Shown: one piece after another, positions 7,950-16,665 of the stretch | Layout of the letters: every line of letters starts with the position of its first letter | Position numbering within the stretch: the stretch's first letter is position 1 | Assembly: GCF_001612785.1 (NCBI RefSeq) | Contig: NZ_BDBC01000069.1 | Coordinates: forward strand, 1 to 52,705 | DNA length: 52,705 bases | Direction of reading: 5' to 3' | Origin: Nocardia beijingensis NBRC 16342 | GTDB lineage: Bacteria > Actinomycetota > Actinomycetes > Mycobacteriales > Mycobacteriaceae | The notes under the pieces: model-generated | What the model was told of the DNA's origin: nothing | The model's database searches: none | Seen by the model: the letters and a program-made list of their open reading frames with translations, nothing else | Position numbers and translations under genes: made by a program

Positions 7950-9040
7950 CACGAGCAGCACTGTTCGAACACGTAGGCGCGCCACTACGGCTCGCCGACC
8001 TCGACGTCGCCGACCCCGGTCCCGGTGAGGTCACCGTCGATGTGAAGGCGACCGGCATCTGTCATTCCGATGTCGGCGTCTTCTCCGGGAAACTCCCCGC
8101 GCCGCTACCGTTGGTACTCGGGCACGAGGGCGCGGGCGTCGTCACCGCCGTCGGCGCCGGTGTCGAGAACCTCTCGGTCGGCGACCACGTGGTGCTGTCG
8201 TGGCTGGCGAGCTGCGGCACCTGCTACTACTGCCAGCGTGCCGAACAGCACCTGTGCGGTCGGCCGCGCACCATGCTCGGCGCCCACACCCTGCCCGACG
8301 GCAGCACCAGGATGAGCCTCGACGGCACACCGGTGCGCCAGTTCTGTGGACTGGGCACCTTCTCCCAGCGCACCGTCGTCCCCGCCGGGGCGGCCATCCG
8401 GATCTCCGACCGGGTACCCATCGCTTCGGCGGCACTGCTCGGCTGCGGTGTGCTCACCGGATTCGGTGCCGCGGTGAAGACCGGCGGCGTCCGGGTGGGC
8501 GACGCGGTCGCGGTCATCGGCTGCGGCGGCGTCGGACTCAACGCCGTCCAGGGCGCTCGGATCGCCGGCGCCACCACCATCATCGCCATCGATGTCCACA
8601 CCGACCGGCTCGCACTGGCCGACGAACTCGGCGCCACACACACCCTCACCGCGGGACCCGATGTGGTCAAGAAGGTGCAGCAGCTCACCGGGCGCCGCGG
8701 CGCCGATGTGGTGATCGAAGTGGCGGGTCGGCAGGAAACCGTCGATCAAGCCGTCGCCATGGCCCGCCGCGGCGGCACCGCCGTCCTCGTCGGCGCCGGA
8801 CCGGGCGTCGCTGTCAGCGAGGTTTTCAACAACGTCGTCATGTCCGGCAAGACCGTCAAGGGTTGCCTGTACGGCTCGGCGCACGTCAAACGCGACATCC
8901 CCCAGCTCGTCGAGCTCTATCAGCGGGGCGCGCTCTTGCTGGACCAGTTGGTCACCGAGACCTTCGACTTCGGCGACATCGGCAAAGCGGTCGAATATTG
9001 CGCAGGCGAGAACGGCGCCCGGGCAGTCGTCCTGTCCTGA
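7946..9040 (+). CDS. Zinc-dependent alcohol dehydrogenase, class III-like
   Basis: 364 residues of the medium-chain dehydrogenase/reductase family. Catalytic zinc ligands Cys39 and His60/Glu61 (GHEG) and the structural-zinc cysteines Cys90, Cys93, Cys96 and Cys104 are all present, followed by a Rossmann GCGGVG motif. It resembles NAD-dependent benzyl/aryl or long-chain alcohol dehydrogenases related to FrmA. The start overlaps the ligase stop by ATGA, and a GC-rich hairpin follows the stop, making it the last gene of the operon. Likely role: oxidation of the incoming alcohol to the aldehyde handled by the ALDH at 3658. Confidence 0.88.
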   Translation: MTRAALFEHVGAPLRLADLDVADPGPGEVTVDVKATGICHSDVGVFSGKLPAPLPLVLGHEGAGVVTAVGAGVENLSVGDHVVLSWLASCGTCYYCQRAEQHLCGRPRTMLGAHTLPDGSTRMSLDGTPVRQFCGLGTFSQRTVVPAGAAIRISDRVPIASAALLGCGVLTGFGAAVKTGGVRVGDAVAVIGCGGVGLNAVQGARIAGATTIIAIDVHTDRLALADELGATHTLTAGPDVVKKVQQLTGRRGADVVIEVAGRQETVDQAVAMARRGGTAVLVGAGPGVAVSEVFNNVVMSGKTVKGCLYGSAHVKRDIPQLVELYQRGALLLDQLVTETFDFGDIGKAVEYCAGENGARAVVLS

Positions 9041-9048
9041 GCGCCGAC

Positions 9049-9084
9049 CGGGCTCGGGGTCCGGGATACCGAGCTCCGAGCCCG
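9049..9084 (+). terminator. Hairpin after the ALDH-ligase-ADH operon
   Basis: The arms CGGGCTCGG (9049-9057) and CCGAGCCCG (9076-9084) pair perfectly, 8 nt after the ADH stop. There is no T-run, as is usual in high-GC actinobacteria. Confidence 0.6.
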
Positions 9085-9100
9085 AGGAAGGAACACGCCC

Positions 9101-9165
9101 ATGACCGCCTGGGCGCCTTCCTCAAAGCGCGCCGCGCGGAACGCATGATCACGTACGGCGAAGCG
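9101..9165 (+). pseudogene. Relic of an XRE-family regulator 5' end
   Basis: A well-spaced AGGAAGGAA precedes ATG 9101, but the frame stops after 15 codons. Shifted by one base, the sequence reads LGAFLKARRAE, the hallmark start of MmyB-type XRE regulators; compare LGGFLKARRGE in the intact gene at 23515. The rest of the gene is not recognisable downstream, so only the first codons of a frameshifted and deleted copy remain. Confidence 0.4.
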
Positions 9166-9758
9166 GCCGTCCCGCCCGGAGCAAAACGGGCGGTAAGCGC
9201 AGGTAAGAAGGCAGAAAGCAGGTCAGACCCGGTCTCCGACCGCACCTGACCTACTACTCTGTGGAGCTACCGGACCCCTGACCCGCTCAGGAGTTCAAAC
9301 ACTTACGATCACCGCCCGGCCGTCTACAGCCTGTAGTCCGCTTCGATTCCCAACTGACCACGCGAAGACCGCAGGTCGTCCCCGTTCCCGTCTTCGGTGT
9401 GCCCCGCCCGGGAGCCTGGCGGGAACCGAGCAGGTCAGCACCTATCACGCCCGGACCGTGGTGGCGGCGCTCGCCTTCGCCGGTCTGCCGGCCGCTGTCG
9501 TGCCGACGACCACCGGCCCGCAAGCCTCCGCGGCTGGCCGGGACCCTGCACACCGGACCCGACTCAACCTTCTGGGTGATCACGACGACGTTGCTGACCG
9601 CAGTCGTGAACCCCGGCCTCCCTGCGTTTCGACCGGGATCTCATGTTCCGAACGGCGACAGCCGGGCCCGTCGGCAGACCAGCGGTGCTGCCGCCCCGGG
9701 CAAGGCCGCGGGCCCGGCACCGCGTCAGCGATGCCGCGCCCGCGAATCGTGTTTTCGG
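9166..9758. other. Region without a recognisable gene
   Basis: About 590 bases between the XRE relic and the alpha/beta hydrolase. Open frames exist, but none has family motifs or convincing start signals; short hydrophobic stretches around 9450-9620 may be decayed membrane-protein coding sequence. No tRNA, integrase or inverted-repeat element end was seen. Confidence 0.4.
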
Positions 9759-10664
9759 TCAAAGCTTTTCGGTGAAGAACGGTGTCAGCGCGGCGACCGC
9801 CTGATCGACGTATTCACGCTTGTCGTAGAGACCCACGTGGCCGGCGCCATCGACGAGGACCAGCGCGGTGGTCTCCGGCAGTCGCTTGTGCAGGTTCTCG
9901 GCCTGCCACAGCGACCCCGCCGCGGTGCCCGCGACCAGCAGGACCGGCCGGTCGAGGAGTTCCTCGGCGCGGTCGAAGGCGTCGAAGGCGAAGATGCGCG
10001 GCACGCTCGCGGTGAACAGCATCCGGTTGTCGGAGTTGGGGTGCTGACAGCGTGGCGTGCGGTAGTAGTCGTGCGCCTCGACCAGGTCGGCGGGAGTGGT
10101 CTCGTCCACGGTCTCGGGGACGTAGTTGATCTCGGCGACCTTCCCACCGGCGGCCTCGGCGGCCCGCTGCGCGGCCACCGCGTCCAGGGTGGCGATCTGG
10201 GTCTCGACCGGCGCGCAGCCGTCCCAGCCGTTGCGGAAGGTCGCGCCGATGTCGACCGGGCTGACGGCGCCGACAGCCTTGATCCGCCGGTCGGTCATGG
10301 TCGCGTTGATCGCGTACCCGCCGCCTGCGCACACACCGAACGCGCCGATCCGGTCCGCGTCCACGTAGTGCAGGGTGGACAGGTAGTCGACGGCGGCACG
10401 GATGTCGGCCACGCGGGCCGCCGGGTCCTCCAGGTGCCGGGGCAGCCCGCCGCTCTCACCCTGGTGCGAGGCATCGAAGGCCAGGGTGACGAAGCCCTGG
10501 GCCGCGAGTTCCTCCGCGTACAGTCCCGCCGTCTGCTCTTTGACACCGCCGCCAGGGTGCACGGCGACGATAGCCGGGTAGGTGTCGTCCTCGGAGAACT
10601 CCGCGGGCAGATACAGGGTGCCCGCCAGGGTGACGGTGGCGTTGCGGAACTCGATGTCCTCCAT
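9759..10664 (-). CDS. Alpha/beta hydrolase, dienelactone-hydrolase-like with Cys nucleophile
   Basis: A 301-residue alpha/beta hydrolase. HPGGG near residue 36 forms the oxyanion region, and the nucleophile elbow is GVCAGGG with Cys112 in place of Ser, as in dienelactone hydrolases and some Xaa-Pro/acetyl-esterase-like relatives. The catalytic His276 is in GAGHVG. There is no signal peptide. ATG 10664 is supported by AGAGGA upstream; the longer upstream frame is antisense to the ABC ATPase. It lies downstream of the ABC operon but behind a strong hairpin (10764-10803), so it is probably transcribed separately. An ester- or lactone-cleaving role on the transported substrate is an inference from position. 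Confidence 0.8.
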   Translation of the reverse strand: MEDIEFRNATVTLAGTLYLPAEFSEDDTYPAIVAVHPGGGVKEQTAGLYAEELAAQGFVTLAFDASHQGESGGLPRHLEDPAARVADIRAAVDYLSTLHYVDADRIGAFGVCAGGGYAINATMTDRRIKAVGAVSPVDIGATFRNGWDGCAPVETQIATLDAVAAQRAAEAAGGKVAEINYVPETVDETTPADLVEAHDYYRTPRCQHPNSDNRMLFTASVPRIFAFDAFDRAEELLDRPVLLVAGTAAGSLWQAENLHKRLPETTALVLVDGAGHVGLYDKREYVDQAVAALTPFFTEKL

Positions 10665-10748
10665 GTGCTGTCCTCTGCTCGCTCGTGTCGTCTCGATGAC
10701 TCCACTCTGCGACCCGGTGACCGGTACCGACAGGACGAGCCTCTTCCT

Positions 10749-10764
10749 GGGAAGGATCCTTCCC
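10749..10764. promoter_or_regulatory. Perfect 16-bp palindrome GGGAAGGATCCTTCCC
   Basis: An uninterrupted palindrome directly abuts the terminator hairpin and lies 85 nt upstream of the hydrolase start. It may be an operator for the hydrolase gene or part of an extended 3' RNA structure of the ABC operon. Confidence 0.35.
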
Positions 10765-10803
10765 CCGTTCGCCGCCGCACGGGCGGGCACGGCGGCGAAC
10801 GGG
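10764..10803 (-). terminator. Strong hairpin ending the ABC-transporter operon
   Basis: Fourteen perfectly paired bases (CCCGTTCGCCGCCG at 10764-10777 and its complement at 10790-10803) around a 12-nt loop, starting 5 nt beyond the ATPase stop. Confidence 0.75.
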
Positions 10804-10807
10804 CCGG

Positions 10808-12310
10808 TCAGTGCACCGCGGCGAACATCAGCCTGGTGTCGTCGGCCTCGTCGGGGTCGAACTCGGCGACGATGCTGCCCTGTTTGGCGACCAGGATGCG
10901 GTCGGACAGCGCCCGGATCTCTGGCAGGTAGGAGGAGATGACCACCACCGCGACGCCGTCGTCGGCCAGCGCGCGGATCATGGCGTGGATCTCGGTGATG
11001 GTGCCGAGGTCGACGCCGCGGGTCGGTTCGTCGATGATGGCCACCAGCGGGGTACGGGTCAGGCTCTTGGCCAGTACCACCTTCTGCTGGTTGCCTCCGC
11101 TGAGTTCCTCGAGCTTCGCCCGCTCCGGTTGCAGCGTGCGCACGTGGAATCGTTCGACGAATCTGCGCGCCACCGACTTGCGCTCCCCCGGCCGCACCAG
11201 CAGCGGCAGGCGCGCCGCGCTGCACAGGTGGCCGAAATAGATGTTGTCGGCGATGGAGAAGTGCCCGAAGAAGCCGGAGGCCTTGCGGTCCTCGGTGACG
11301 TAGACGATCCCGGCGCGGCGAGCGTGGCGCGGGGTGCGGAACCGCACCGGGCGCCCGGCCAGCCGGACGGTCCCGCCGCGCAGCCGCCGCCGTTTGGCCA
11401 CCCCGCCGACGATCATCGCCGTCTCGCTGCGTCCCGCTCCGACGAGACCGTAGATGCCGACGATCTCCCCCGGATGCGCGGAGAAGGACATGTTGCGGAC
11501 GGCGGGCAGCAGGGTGAGGTCGTCGACCTCGAGCACCGGCGCCGGGCCGGGTTCGCGCCCTGGCGGCACCCGCTGGTATTCGACGCTGCGCCCCACCATC
11601 ATCCGCACCACCTCGGTGCGGTCGAATGCGGGTTTGTCCAGGGTGCCCTGGACCTGTCCGTCGCGCAGGACGGTGATGCGATCGGCTTCCTCGAAGGCTT
11701 CGTCGAGCATGTGGGTGATGAAGACGACGCCGATGCCGCGGCGCTTGAGCCTGCGCATGGAGAGGAACAGTTGGAGCCGTTCCTCGGGGGTGACCGAGGC
11801 CGTCGGCTCGTCGAGGATGACCAGGGTGGCGTTGCGGTGCACCGCGCGGGCGATCTCGACCATCTGCTTCTGCGCGATACCCAGCGCGCCCGCGGTCATC
11901 TCCGGCCGGATGTGGAAGTTGTGGGATTCCAGTAGCTCGCGCGCCACCACATTGAGCTGGGAGAGGTTGTTGAACGGCTTCTCGTCACCGAGGAACAGGT
12001 TCTGCGCCACCGTCATGGACTCCACCAGGGAGCCCTCCTGGTAGACCATGGCAACGCCGGCCTGGGCGGACTCCTTGGGTGTGGCGAAGCGGCGTTCCCG
12101 GCCGCCGACGGTGAGGGTGCCCGCGTCGTGGCCGATCGCGCCCGAGATCACCTTCACGAGGGTGGACTTACCCGCGCCGTTCTCGCCGAGCAGCGCGTGG
12201 ATCTCGCCGGGACGCACGTCGAAGTCGACGTCGCGCAAGGCGTAGGTGCCGCTGTAGTGCTTGCTGACACCGGCCAGCCGGATGACCGGCTCGATGGTTT
12301 TCCCGGTCAC
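10808..12310 (-). CDS. Sugar-type ABC transporter ATPase (RbsA/MglA-like)
   Basis: A 500-residue tandem-ABC ATPase. The first nucleotide-binding domain has Walker A GENGAGKST (residues 42-50) and VILDEPTASVTP as Walker B. The second has the degenerate GLVGAGRSE loop typical of RbsA/MglA-class proteins, an intact LSGGNQQKV signature and IIDEPTRGVD. This family energises uptake of monosaccharides, autoinducer-2, ribonucleosides or related polar compounds together with RbsC-type permeases. The GTG start at 12310 is chosen because AGAGGAG precedes it and it overlaps the propeller-protein stop (GTGA). It is the last gene of the operon before a hairpin. Confidence 0.92.
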   Translation of the reverse strand: MTGKTIEPVIRLAGVSKHYSGTYALRDVDFDVRPGEIHALLGENGAGKSTLVKVISGAIGHDAGTLTVGGRERRFATPKESAQAGVAMVYQEGSLVESMTVAQNLFLGDEKPFNNLSQLNVVARELLESHNFHIRPEMTAGALGIAQKQMVEIARAVHRNATLVILDEPTASVTPEERLQLFLSMRRLKRRGIGVVFITHMLDEAFEEADRITVLRDGQVQGTLDKPAFDRTEVVRMMVGRSVEYQRVPPGREPGPAPVLEVDDLTLLPAVRNMSFSAHPGEIVGIYGLVGAGRSETAMIVGGVAKRRRLRGGTVRLAGRPVRFRTPRHARRAGIVYVTEDRKASGFFGHFSIADNIYFGHLCSAARLPLLVRPGERKSVARRFVERFHVRTLQPERAKLEELSGGNQQKVVLAKSLTRTPLVAIIDEPTRGVDLGTITEIHAMIRALADDGVAVVVISSYLPEIRALSDRILVAKQGSIVAEFDPDEADDTRLMFAAVH

Positions 12311-13404
12311 GGCAGACTCCTCTTGTTCCGCGGCCCGGCGCACAGGAGGTTGCCGAAGCCGTTGGCCGCCAGAATGATTTTGTGCGGTCCCGCCGCCACA
12401 CCGGTGATGCCGTGGCGGTCACCGTCGGCACGCGAGTGCAGGCTCTCGGTGATCCGGCCGCGGGCGTCGAGACGGAAGGCCAGGCCGTAGGATCGGGCCG
12501 GCGCCCAGGGTTTCACCACCCCCAGGACGCGCAGCTGCCCCAGTTGCAGCGTGTCGGTGTAGGGGTTGGCGCAGCGCAAGCGTGGCACGAACCATTCGTC
12601 GGGGCGGATGGTCGCCCGCATCTCGGCGAGCAGCTCGGGTTCGTCGAGCAGCAGTTCGGTGAAACGGTTGCGGGCATAGGGCGCCGCGACCCACCAGCCG
12701 TCGCCCGCGGCGCGAATGCGCCCCGGGTAGACCGGCAACCTGCTGCCGACTGGTACACCGGGCCGGTTCAGGGCGTCGATGCGCCTCCGTTCGATGCGGT
12801 GCTCGAAGCCCAAGGAGATCAGAACCTCCGTGTCCGAAGCGATCTCGATGCCGCTGGGGCGGGCGAGACCGTCGGCGGCGATTTCGGCGCGCGCGAGATC
12901 CACGCGCACGATCCGGCCGGATCGGTCGCCTGCGACCAGGGCCTGCGCCCAGTCCCGGTGCGCGGGTTCCACCGAGCCGATCGTCGCCAGCAGCGCGCCG
13001 TCGGGCAGCCGGGTCAGATCGGTGACACCGGTGGCCACCAGCGGGTCGGTGCACAGGTCGTGGGTGCCGCCGCGGCGGTCGATCCGGACCAGGCCAACGC
13101 CGTCGACCGCGACGATCAGATCGTCACCGGTGTCGAGGAGGCTGCCCGCGCGACCACCGACGACGGCGTGCGGCGCGGCCGTTCCGCCGTCGAGGGTGAA
13201 AACCGTGTTCCCACTGGAGAAGACGATTTGCCCACCGGGGCGCACGAGCACGTCGTCGGGTGCGTGATCCCCCGCGGGCAACAGCAGCTCGGCATCGTCG
13301 AGCCGCCGGTTCGGACGCAATCCGGCCTCGAAAGGGGGCACGCTGCGGTGCCGGGCCCAGCCGGGATTGATCCATTCCTTCAGGGTGGTCAAAGCACGAT
13401 TCAT
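12307..13404 (-). CDS. SMP-30/strictosidine-synthase-like beta-propeller protein
   Basis: 365 residues with repeated beta-propeller strands (VLVRPGGQIVFSS, DGALLATIGS, GFGNLL). Its last third aligns by eye with the C-terminal domain of the adjacent permease fusion (YGLAFRLDARGRITESLH versus CVMKFSDRGEILQVLW). Members of this superfamily are calcium-dependent lactonases, phosphotriesterases or Pictet-Spengler enzymes. No signal peptide is seen, so a cytoplasmic location is likely. ATG 13404 overlaps the fusion-gene stop (ATGA) and the 3' end overlaps the ATPase start (GTGA), showing tight translational coupling inside the transporter operon. A lactone-hydrolysing or ligand-sensing role is inferred. 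Confidence 0.75.
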   Translation of the reverse strand: MNRALTTLKEWINPGWARHRSVPPFEAGLRPNRRLDDAELLLPAGDHAPDDVLVRPGGQIVFSSGNTVFTLDGGTAAPHAVVGGRAGSLLDTGDDLIVAVDGVGLVRIDRRGGTHDLCTDPLVATGVTDLTRLPDGALLATIGSVEPAHRDWAQALVAGDRSGRIVRVDLARAEIAADGLARPSGIEIASDTEVLISLGFEHRIERRRIDALNRPGVPVGSRLPVYPGRIRAAGDGWWVAAPYARNRFTELLLDEPELLAEMRATIRPDEWFVPRLRCANPYTDTLQLGQLRVLGVVKPWAPARSYGLAFRLDARGRITESLHSRADGDRHGITGVAAGPHKIILAANGFGNLLCAGPRNKRSLP

Positions 13405-15554
13405 CGGTCCGCCCCCGCCATCGGGCGGCCGGGCACGATCAGGCCGGGGACCTGCGCCGGATCGATGGAGCCGACCTCGCCCGGGTCCAGGGTGAGCCGG
13501 CCGATGCGGTTGTTGCTGACACCGCACAGATAAAGCTGCCCGGCGCGTTCCTTCACCGAAGTCACCATCGGGTGCGCCGCCAGCGTGGAATCCCAGAGCA
13601 CTTGCAGGATCTCGCCCCGATCACTGAACTTCATCACGCACGAGACATTGAGCTGCGGCACCACCCAGCTGTCGAGAGGCACTTCCTTGGTCATCCTCCT
13701 GCGCACCGCCGGGTAGCGGTTGAGCAGGTCCGACATCGGCGTGCGCAGCGAGACGAAGGGCAGCCAGTAGTTGCCGTCGGAGGACCGGTTGAGGTTGTCG
13801 GGATTGCCCGGCAGGTTCTCCAGGACCGGCTCCAGCTGCCCCTGTTTCGGGCCTGCGATCCACAGCCGGTCCACCCGGCACAAGCCGGTGGAGGCGATGA
13901 GGATCGACTGCCCGTCGTGCGCGGTGCAGACGCCGTTGGGGAACACGCTGTTGGACACGACGACCTCGGCGCTGCCGTCGGGGTCGATCCGCACCACGCG
14001 GCCGTTGGGTCGCGATTCGACCAGTTCCACCAGGTATTCGGCGGCATTGGTGCGGGTGGAGAAGTCCGAGACGTAGATCGAGCCGTCCGGGGCGACGTCG
14101 AGGTCGTCGACCGCGCGCAACCCGGAGTCGTCGATCAGGGAGAACCGGCTGCGCGGCACCTTGGTGGCGACCGGTTCGGCTTCCCCGTCCGCGTCCAATC
14201 GGTAGACGCCCATACCGCCGACCGCGACCAGCAGCCGCCCGTCCCGGTCCCAGGCATGACCGAGCGGGAAACCGCCGGTGCGGGCGAAGATCTCGCCCTC
14301 GTCGGGGGCGTCGGCATGGAAACGCCAGACCCAGCCGCGGCGGTCACCGCAGTAGATTTCGCCCTCGGGTCCGACGGCGCAGTCCTCGGCGCCCTCGATC
14401 CGGCCGAGACCGATCGGGGTGGCGTCGGTCATCTTGTCGTTGATCGTCCAGACGGTGCCGGGCACGGTCACGTCGACGAGCTCGCCGAGGGCGATCCGGC
14501 CCGGGTCGATCTTCAGCTTCTCGGCGGTGCGCTGCCGGTACTTGCCCCACTGCTGATCGAGGACCGCGAAGACCAGCAGCGCCAGCGCGAGAACCACGGT
14601 GTACCAAGAACCTTCGAGGTGCATGACGACCGTGGCCTGCTGGATGATCTGCACGACCACGATGCCGACCGTCGCCCGCAGCACCGAACCGCGACCGCCC
14701 GCGAGGCTTACCCCGCCGAGTACGACGGCGGTCAGCGCCATCAGCTCCCACCCTTGTCCGACATCGGGATCGGTGCGCCCGACCCGGGCCGAGGTGAGCA
14801 GGGCGGCCAGCCCGGCAAGCGCGCCGGACAGCACGTAGACGAAGAAGGTGACCCGGTCGACCGGGATGCCGTTGCGGCGCGCCGATCGCCGGTCGCTGCC
14901 GACCGCGGCCACCCACCAGCCCCACCGGGACCGGGTGAGGCCGACGTGCGCCGCCAGCAGCACGCACCCGAAGAAAACCCAGGCCGTGGGAATCAGCGCG
15001 ATCGAGCCCTCGCCCAGGAAGTCCCAGACGATATCGGGTTTCGGCATGCTCAGCTGGAAGCTGTAGGCGCTTTGCAGCGCCGCGGCCGCGCCGCCGAAGG
15101 CCACCAGGGTGACCAGGGTGGTGATGAAGGGCCGCATCTTCCGGTAGGCGATGAAGTATCCGTTGACCGCGCCCAGCAGCGCGCCGCACACGACGGCGGC
15201 GGGAGCCACGACAACCATCGGCCACTCCCATGCCCGCGCGGCCACCATGGCCCCGATCGCGGTGAATCCGACGATCGATCCGACCGACAGGTCGATGCCG
15301 CCCGCGACCAGCACGACGGTCAGGCCGATCGCGAGCAAGCCCTTCTCGGAGATTTCGTCCATGATGGTCGGCGCGTCCGCGAGGCCGACCGGTGTGCTCA
15401 GCACGACCAGCACGCTCAGTCCCACGGCGAGGCCCAGCGGCACCGCGCCTTCCATCCAGCGCTTCTCGAACAGGTCCGACAGCGTGCGAGCAGGTGCGAA
15501 GCGGTCGCGCCAGGAGCCGCCGGTCTGCCCGAACGCGTCGATGCCGCGTGCCAT
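13401..15554 (-). CDS. Fusion: RbsC-type ABC permease plus strictosidine-synthase/SMP-30 propeller
   Basis: A single 717-residue frame. Residues 1-335 form an RbsC-like permease: several membrane helices, the GGIDLSVGS motif at 85-93 and the coupling-loop GGVSLAGGRGS at about 281-291. Residues 336-355 are a basic linker. Residues 356-717 are a soluble six-bladed-propeller-type domain with the strictosidine-synthase-like signatures FPNGV (538-542), a GPKQG turn and NLPGNPDNL (580-588). Permeases of this family are normally about 320-350 residues, so the extra domain is a true C-terminal addition. RbsC-type permeases usually end in the cytoplasm, so the propeller would face the cytosol, where it could hydrolyse an imported lactone; this is inference. 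ATG 15554 overlaps the binding-protein stop as TGATG. Confidence 0.88.
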   Translation of the reverse strand: MARGIDAFGQTGGSWRDRFAPARTLSDLFEKRWMEGAVPLGLAVGLSVLVVLSTPVGLADAPTIMDEISEKGLLAIGLTVVLVAGGIDLSVGSIVGFTAIGAMVAARAWEWPMVVVAPAAVVCGALLGAVNGYFIAYRKMRPFITTLVTLVAFGGAAAALQSAYSFQLSMPKPDIVWDFLGEGSIALIPTAWVFFGCVLLAAHVGLTRSRWGWWVAAVGSDRRSARRNGIPVDRVTFFVYVLSGALAGLAALLTSARVGRTDPDVGQGWELMALTAVVLGGVSLAGGRGSVLRATVGIVVVQIIQQATVVMHLEGSWYTVVLALALLVFAVLDQQWGKYRQRTAEKLKIDPGRIALGELVDVTVPGTVWTINDKMTDATPIGLGRIEGAEDCAVGPEGEIYCGDRRGWVWRFHADAPDEGEIFARTGGFPLGHAWDRDGRLLVAVGGMGVYRLDADGEAEPVATKVPRSRFSLIDDSGLRAVDDLDVAPDGSIYVSDFSTRTNAAEYLVELVESRPNGRVVRIDPDGSAEVVVSNSVFPNGVCTAHDGQSILIASTGLCRVDRLWIAGPKQGQLEPVLENLPGNPDNLNRSSDGNYWLPFVSLRTPMSDLLNRYPAVRRRMTKEVPLDSWVVPQLNVSCVMKFSDRGEILQVLWDSTLAAHPMVTSVKERAGQLYLCGVSNNRIGRLTLDPGEVGSIDPAQVPGLIVPGRPMAGADR

Positions 15555-16627
15555 CACTGCCCCTTGTAGCAGGCGATGGTGGTGGCGTCGACGTTCCCGC
15601 GGTCCACCACCGTGTGCGGAACGAAGGCCACGGTGTGCGTGCTGCCCGCGGGCGCGCCGGTCTGTACCAGCTGCTGGGCGGCCACCACCGCCGCGGTGCC
15701 GACACCCTGGACGTCGTAGGAGGCCGAGGCGGTCACCTTGCCCTGGCGCAGCGCGTCACACCACAGGGTGTCGGCGGCCATGGTGTAGACCCCGAGCGAG
15801 TCGGCCGGGATCACCCCGCGCGCGACCGCGCTCTGCACCGCGTCACCTACCGCGATGGAGTTCAGGTCGTAGGTGACCAGGAAGCCGCAGACATTCGTCT
15901 TCTGCTGCTGGATGATCGATTCGGCGGCCTGCTGGGCGAGGGAGTTCTGCCACTGGCTGTGCGCGGTGGTCACCACCTCGAACCCGGCCGGGTCGGCGAT
16001 GTTGTGCACGCCTTTGGACCACAGCAGCGAGGCGGCGTCGTTGCCGGGACCGTCGATGATCGCCAGTCGTTTGGGAGCGCCGCGCTTCTCGCAGTCCGAG
16101 ACCGCCCGGCTGGTGATGTCCTCGGCGGCGGCGATGTTGTCCACGCCGATGTAGGCGTCGCCGAGCCGGCTCGAGATCATGTTGACCACGACCGTGTAGA
16201 TGCCCGCCTTCTGGGCGTCGGCGATCTGCTTGGTGAGGACGCCGACGTCGGGGTTGTGCAGGATCAGCACGTCGGCGGCCTTGCGGTCGATGATGTCGCT
16301 GATGATGCGGGTCATCTTGTCGGTGTCGAAATTGGGGTCGTAGACCTGGAATTCGGCGCCGAGGTTGCCGAAGGCGCGCTCCATGGAGGCGCCCCAGTTC
16401 ATCGTCAGGTTGTAACCCTTGTAGAGGATGGGCACGAAGGCGACCTTCTTGCCCCGCATGGACTCGTGCACCTTGGTGCTCGCGTCGAAGAGCTGAACGG
16501 TCTCGCCGAAGGTCTGGCCCGCGCCGCCTGCGGCGGGACTGTTCGCCGATCGGGCACCGGTGGAACAGCCGGCAAGGGCGATCGCCGAGGCCGAGGCGAG
16601 AGCGAGGGCGAGCATCTTGTTCTTCAT
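15554..16627 (-). CDS. Substrate-binding lipoprotein of sugar-type ABC transporter
   Basis: 357 residues. The N-terminal basic-hydrophobic signal ends in LAGC, a lipobox with the lipidated Cys at 20, so the mature protein is membrane-anchored outside the cell. The rest is a periplasmic-binding-protein fold of the RbsB/Peripla_BP_4 type (VAFVPILYKGYN, LGDAYIGVDN, FVPHTVVDRGN). It should capture the transported ligand and deliver it to the two permeases at 13401 and 16666. AGGAG lies upstream of ATG 16627. It is the third gene of the minus-strand operon. The ligand is unknown; the enzymes nearby argue for a polyol, sugar-like or lactone compound. Confidence 0.88.
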   Translation of the reverse strand: MKNKMLALALASASAIALAGCSTGARSANSPAAGGAGQTFGETVQLFDASTKVHESMRGKKVAFVPILYKGYNLTMNWGASMERAFGNLGAEFQVYDPNFDTDKMTRIISDIIDRKAADVLILHNPDVGVLTKQIADAQKAGIYTVVVNMISSRLGDAYIGVDNIAAAEDITSRAVSDCEKRGAPKRLAIIDGPGNDAASLLWSKGVHNIADPAGFEVVTTAHSQWQNSLAQQAAESIIQQQKTNVCGFLVTYDLNSIAVGDAVQSAVARGVIPADSLGVYTMAADTLWCDALRQGKVTASASYDVQGVGTAAVVAAQQLVQTGAPAGSTHTVAFVPHTVVDRGNVDATTIACYKGQ

Positions 16628-16665
16628 CGTCGAAGACTCCTGAGAGAGAGGTGATTCGGGGATGG

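Noticed and set aside
9399..10931. A 510-codon plus-strand frame over the hydrolase
   Set aside because: Antisense shadow of the alpha/beta hydrolase plus gene-free DNA; no domain is recognisable.
13572..15569. A 665-codon plus-strand frame opposite the permease fusion
   Set aside because: Shadow frame with Asp/His/Arg-rich low-complexity content; the minus strand has clear membrane and propeller motifs.
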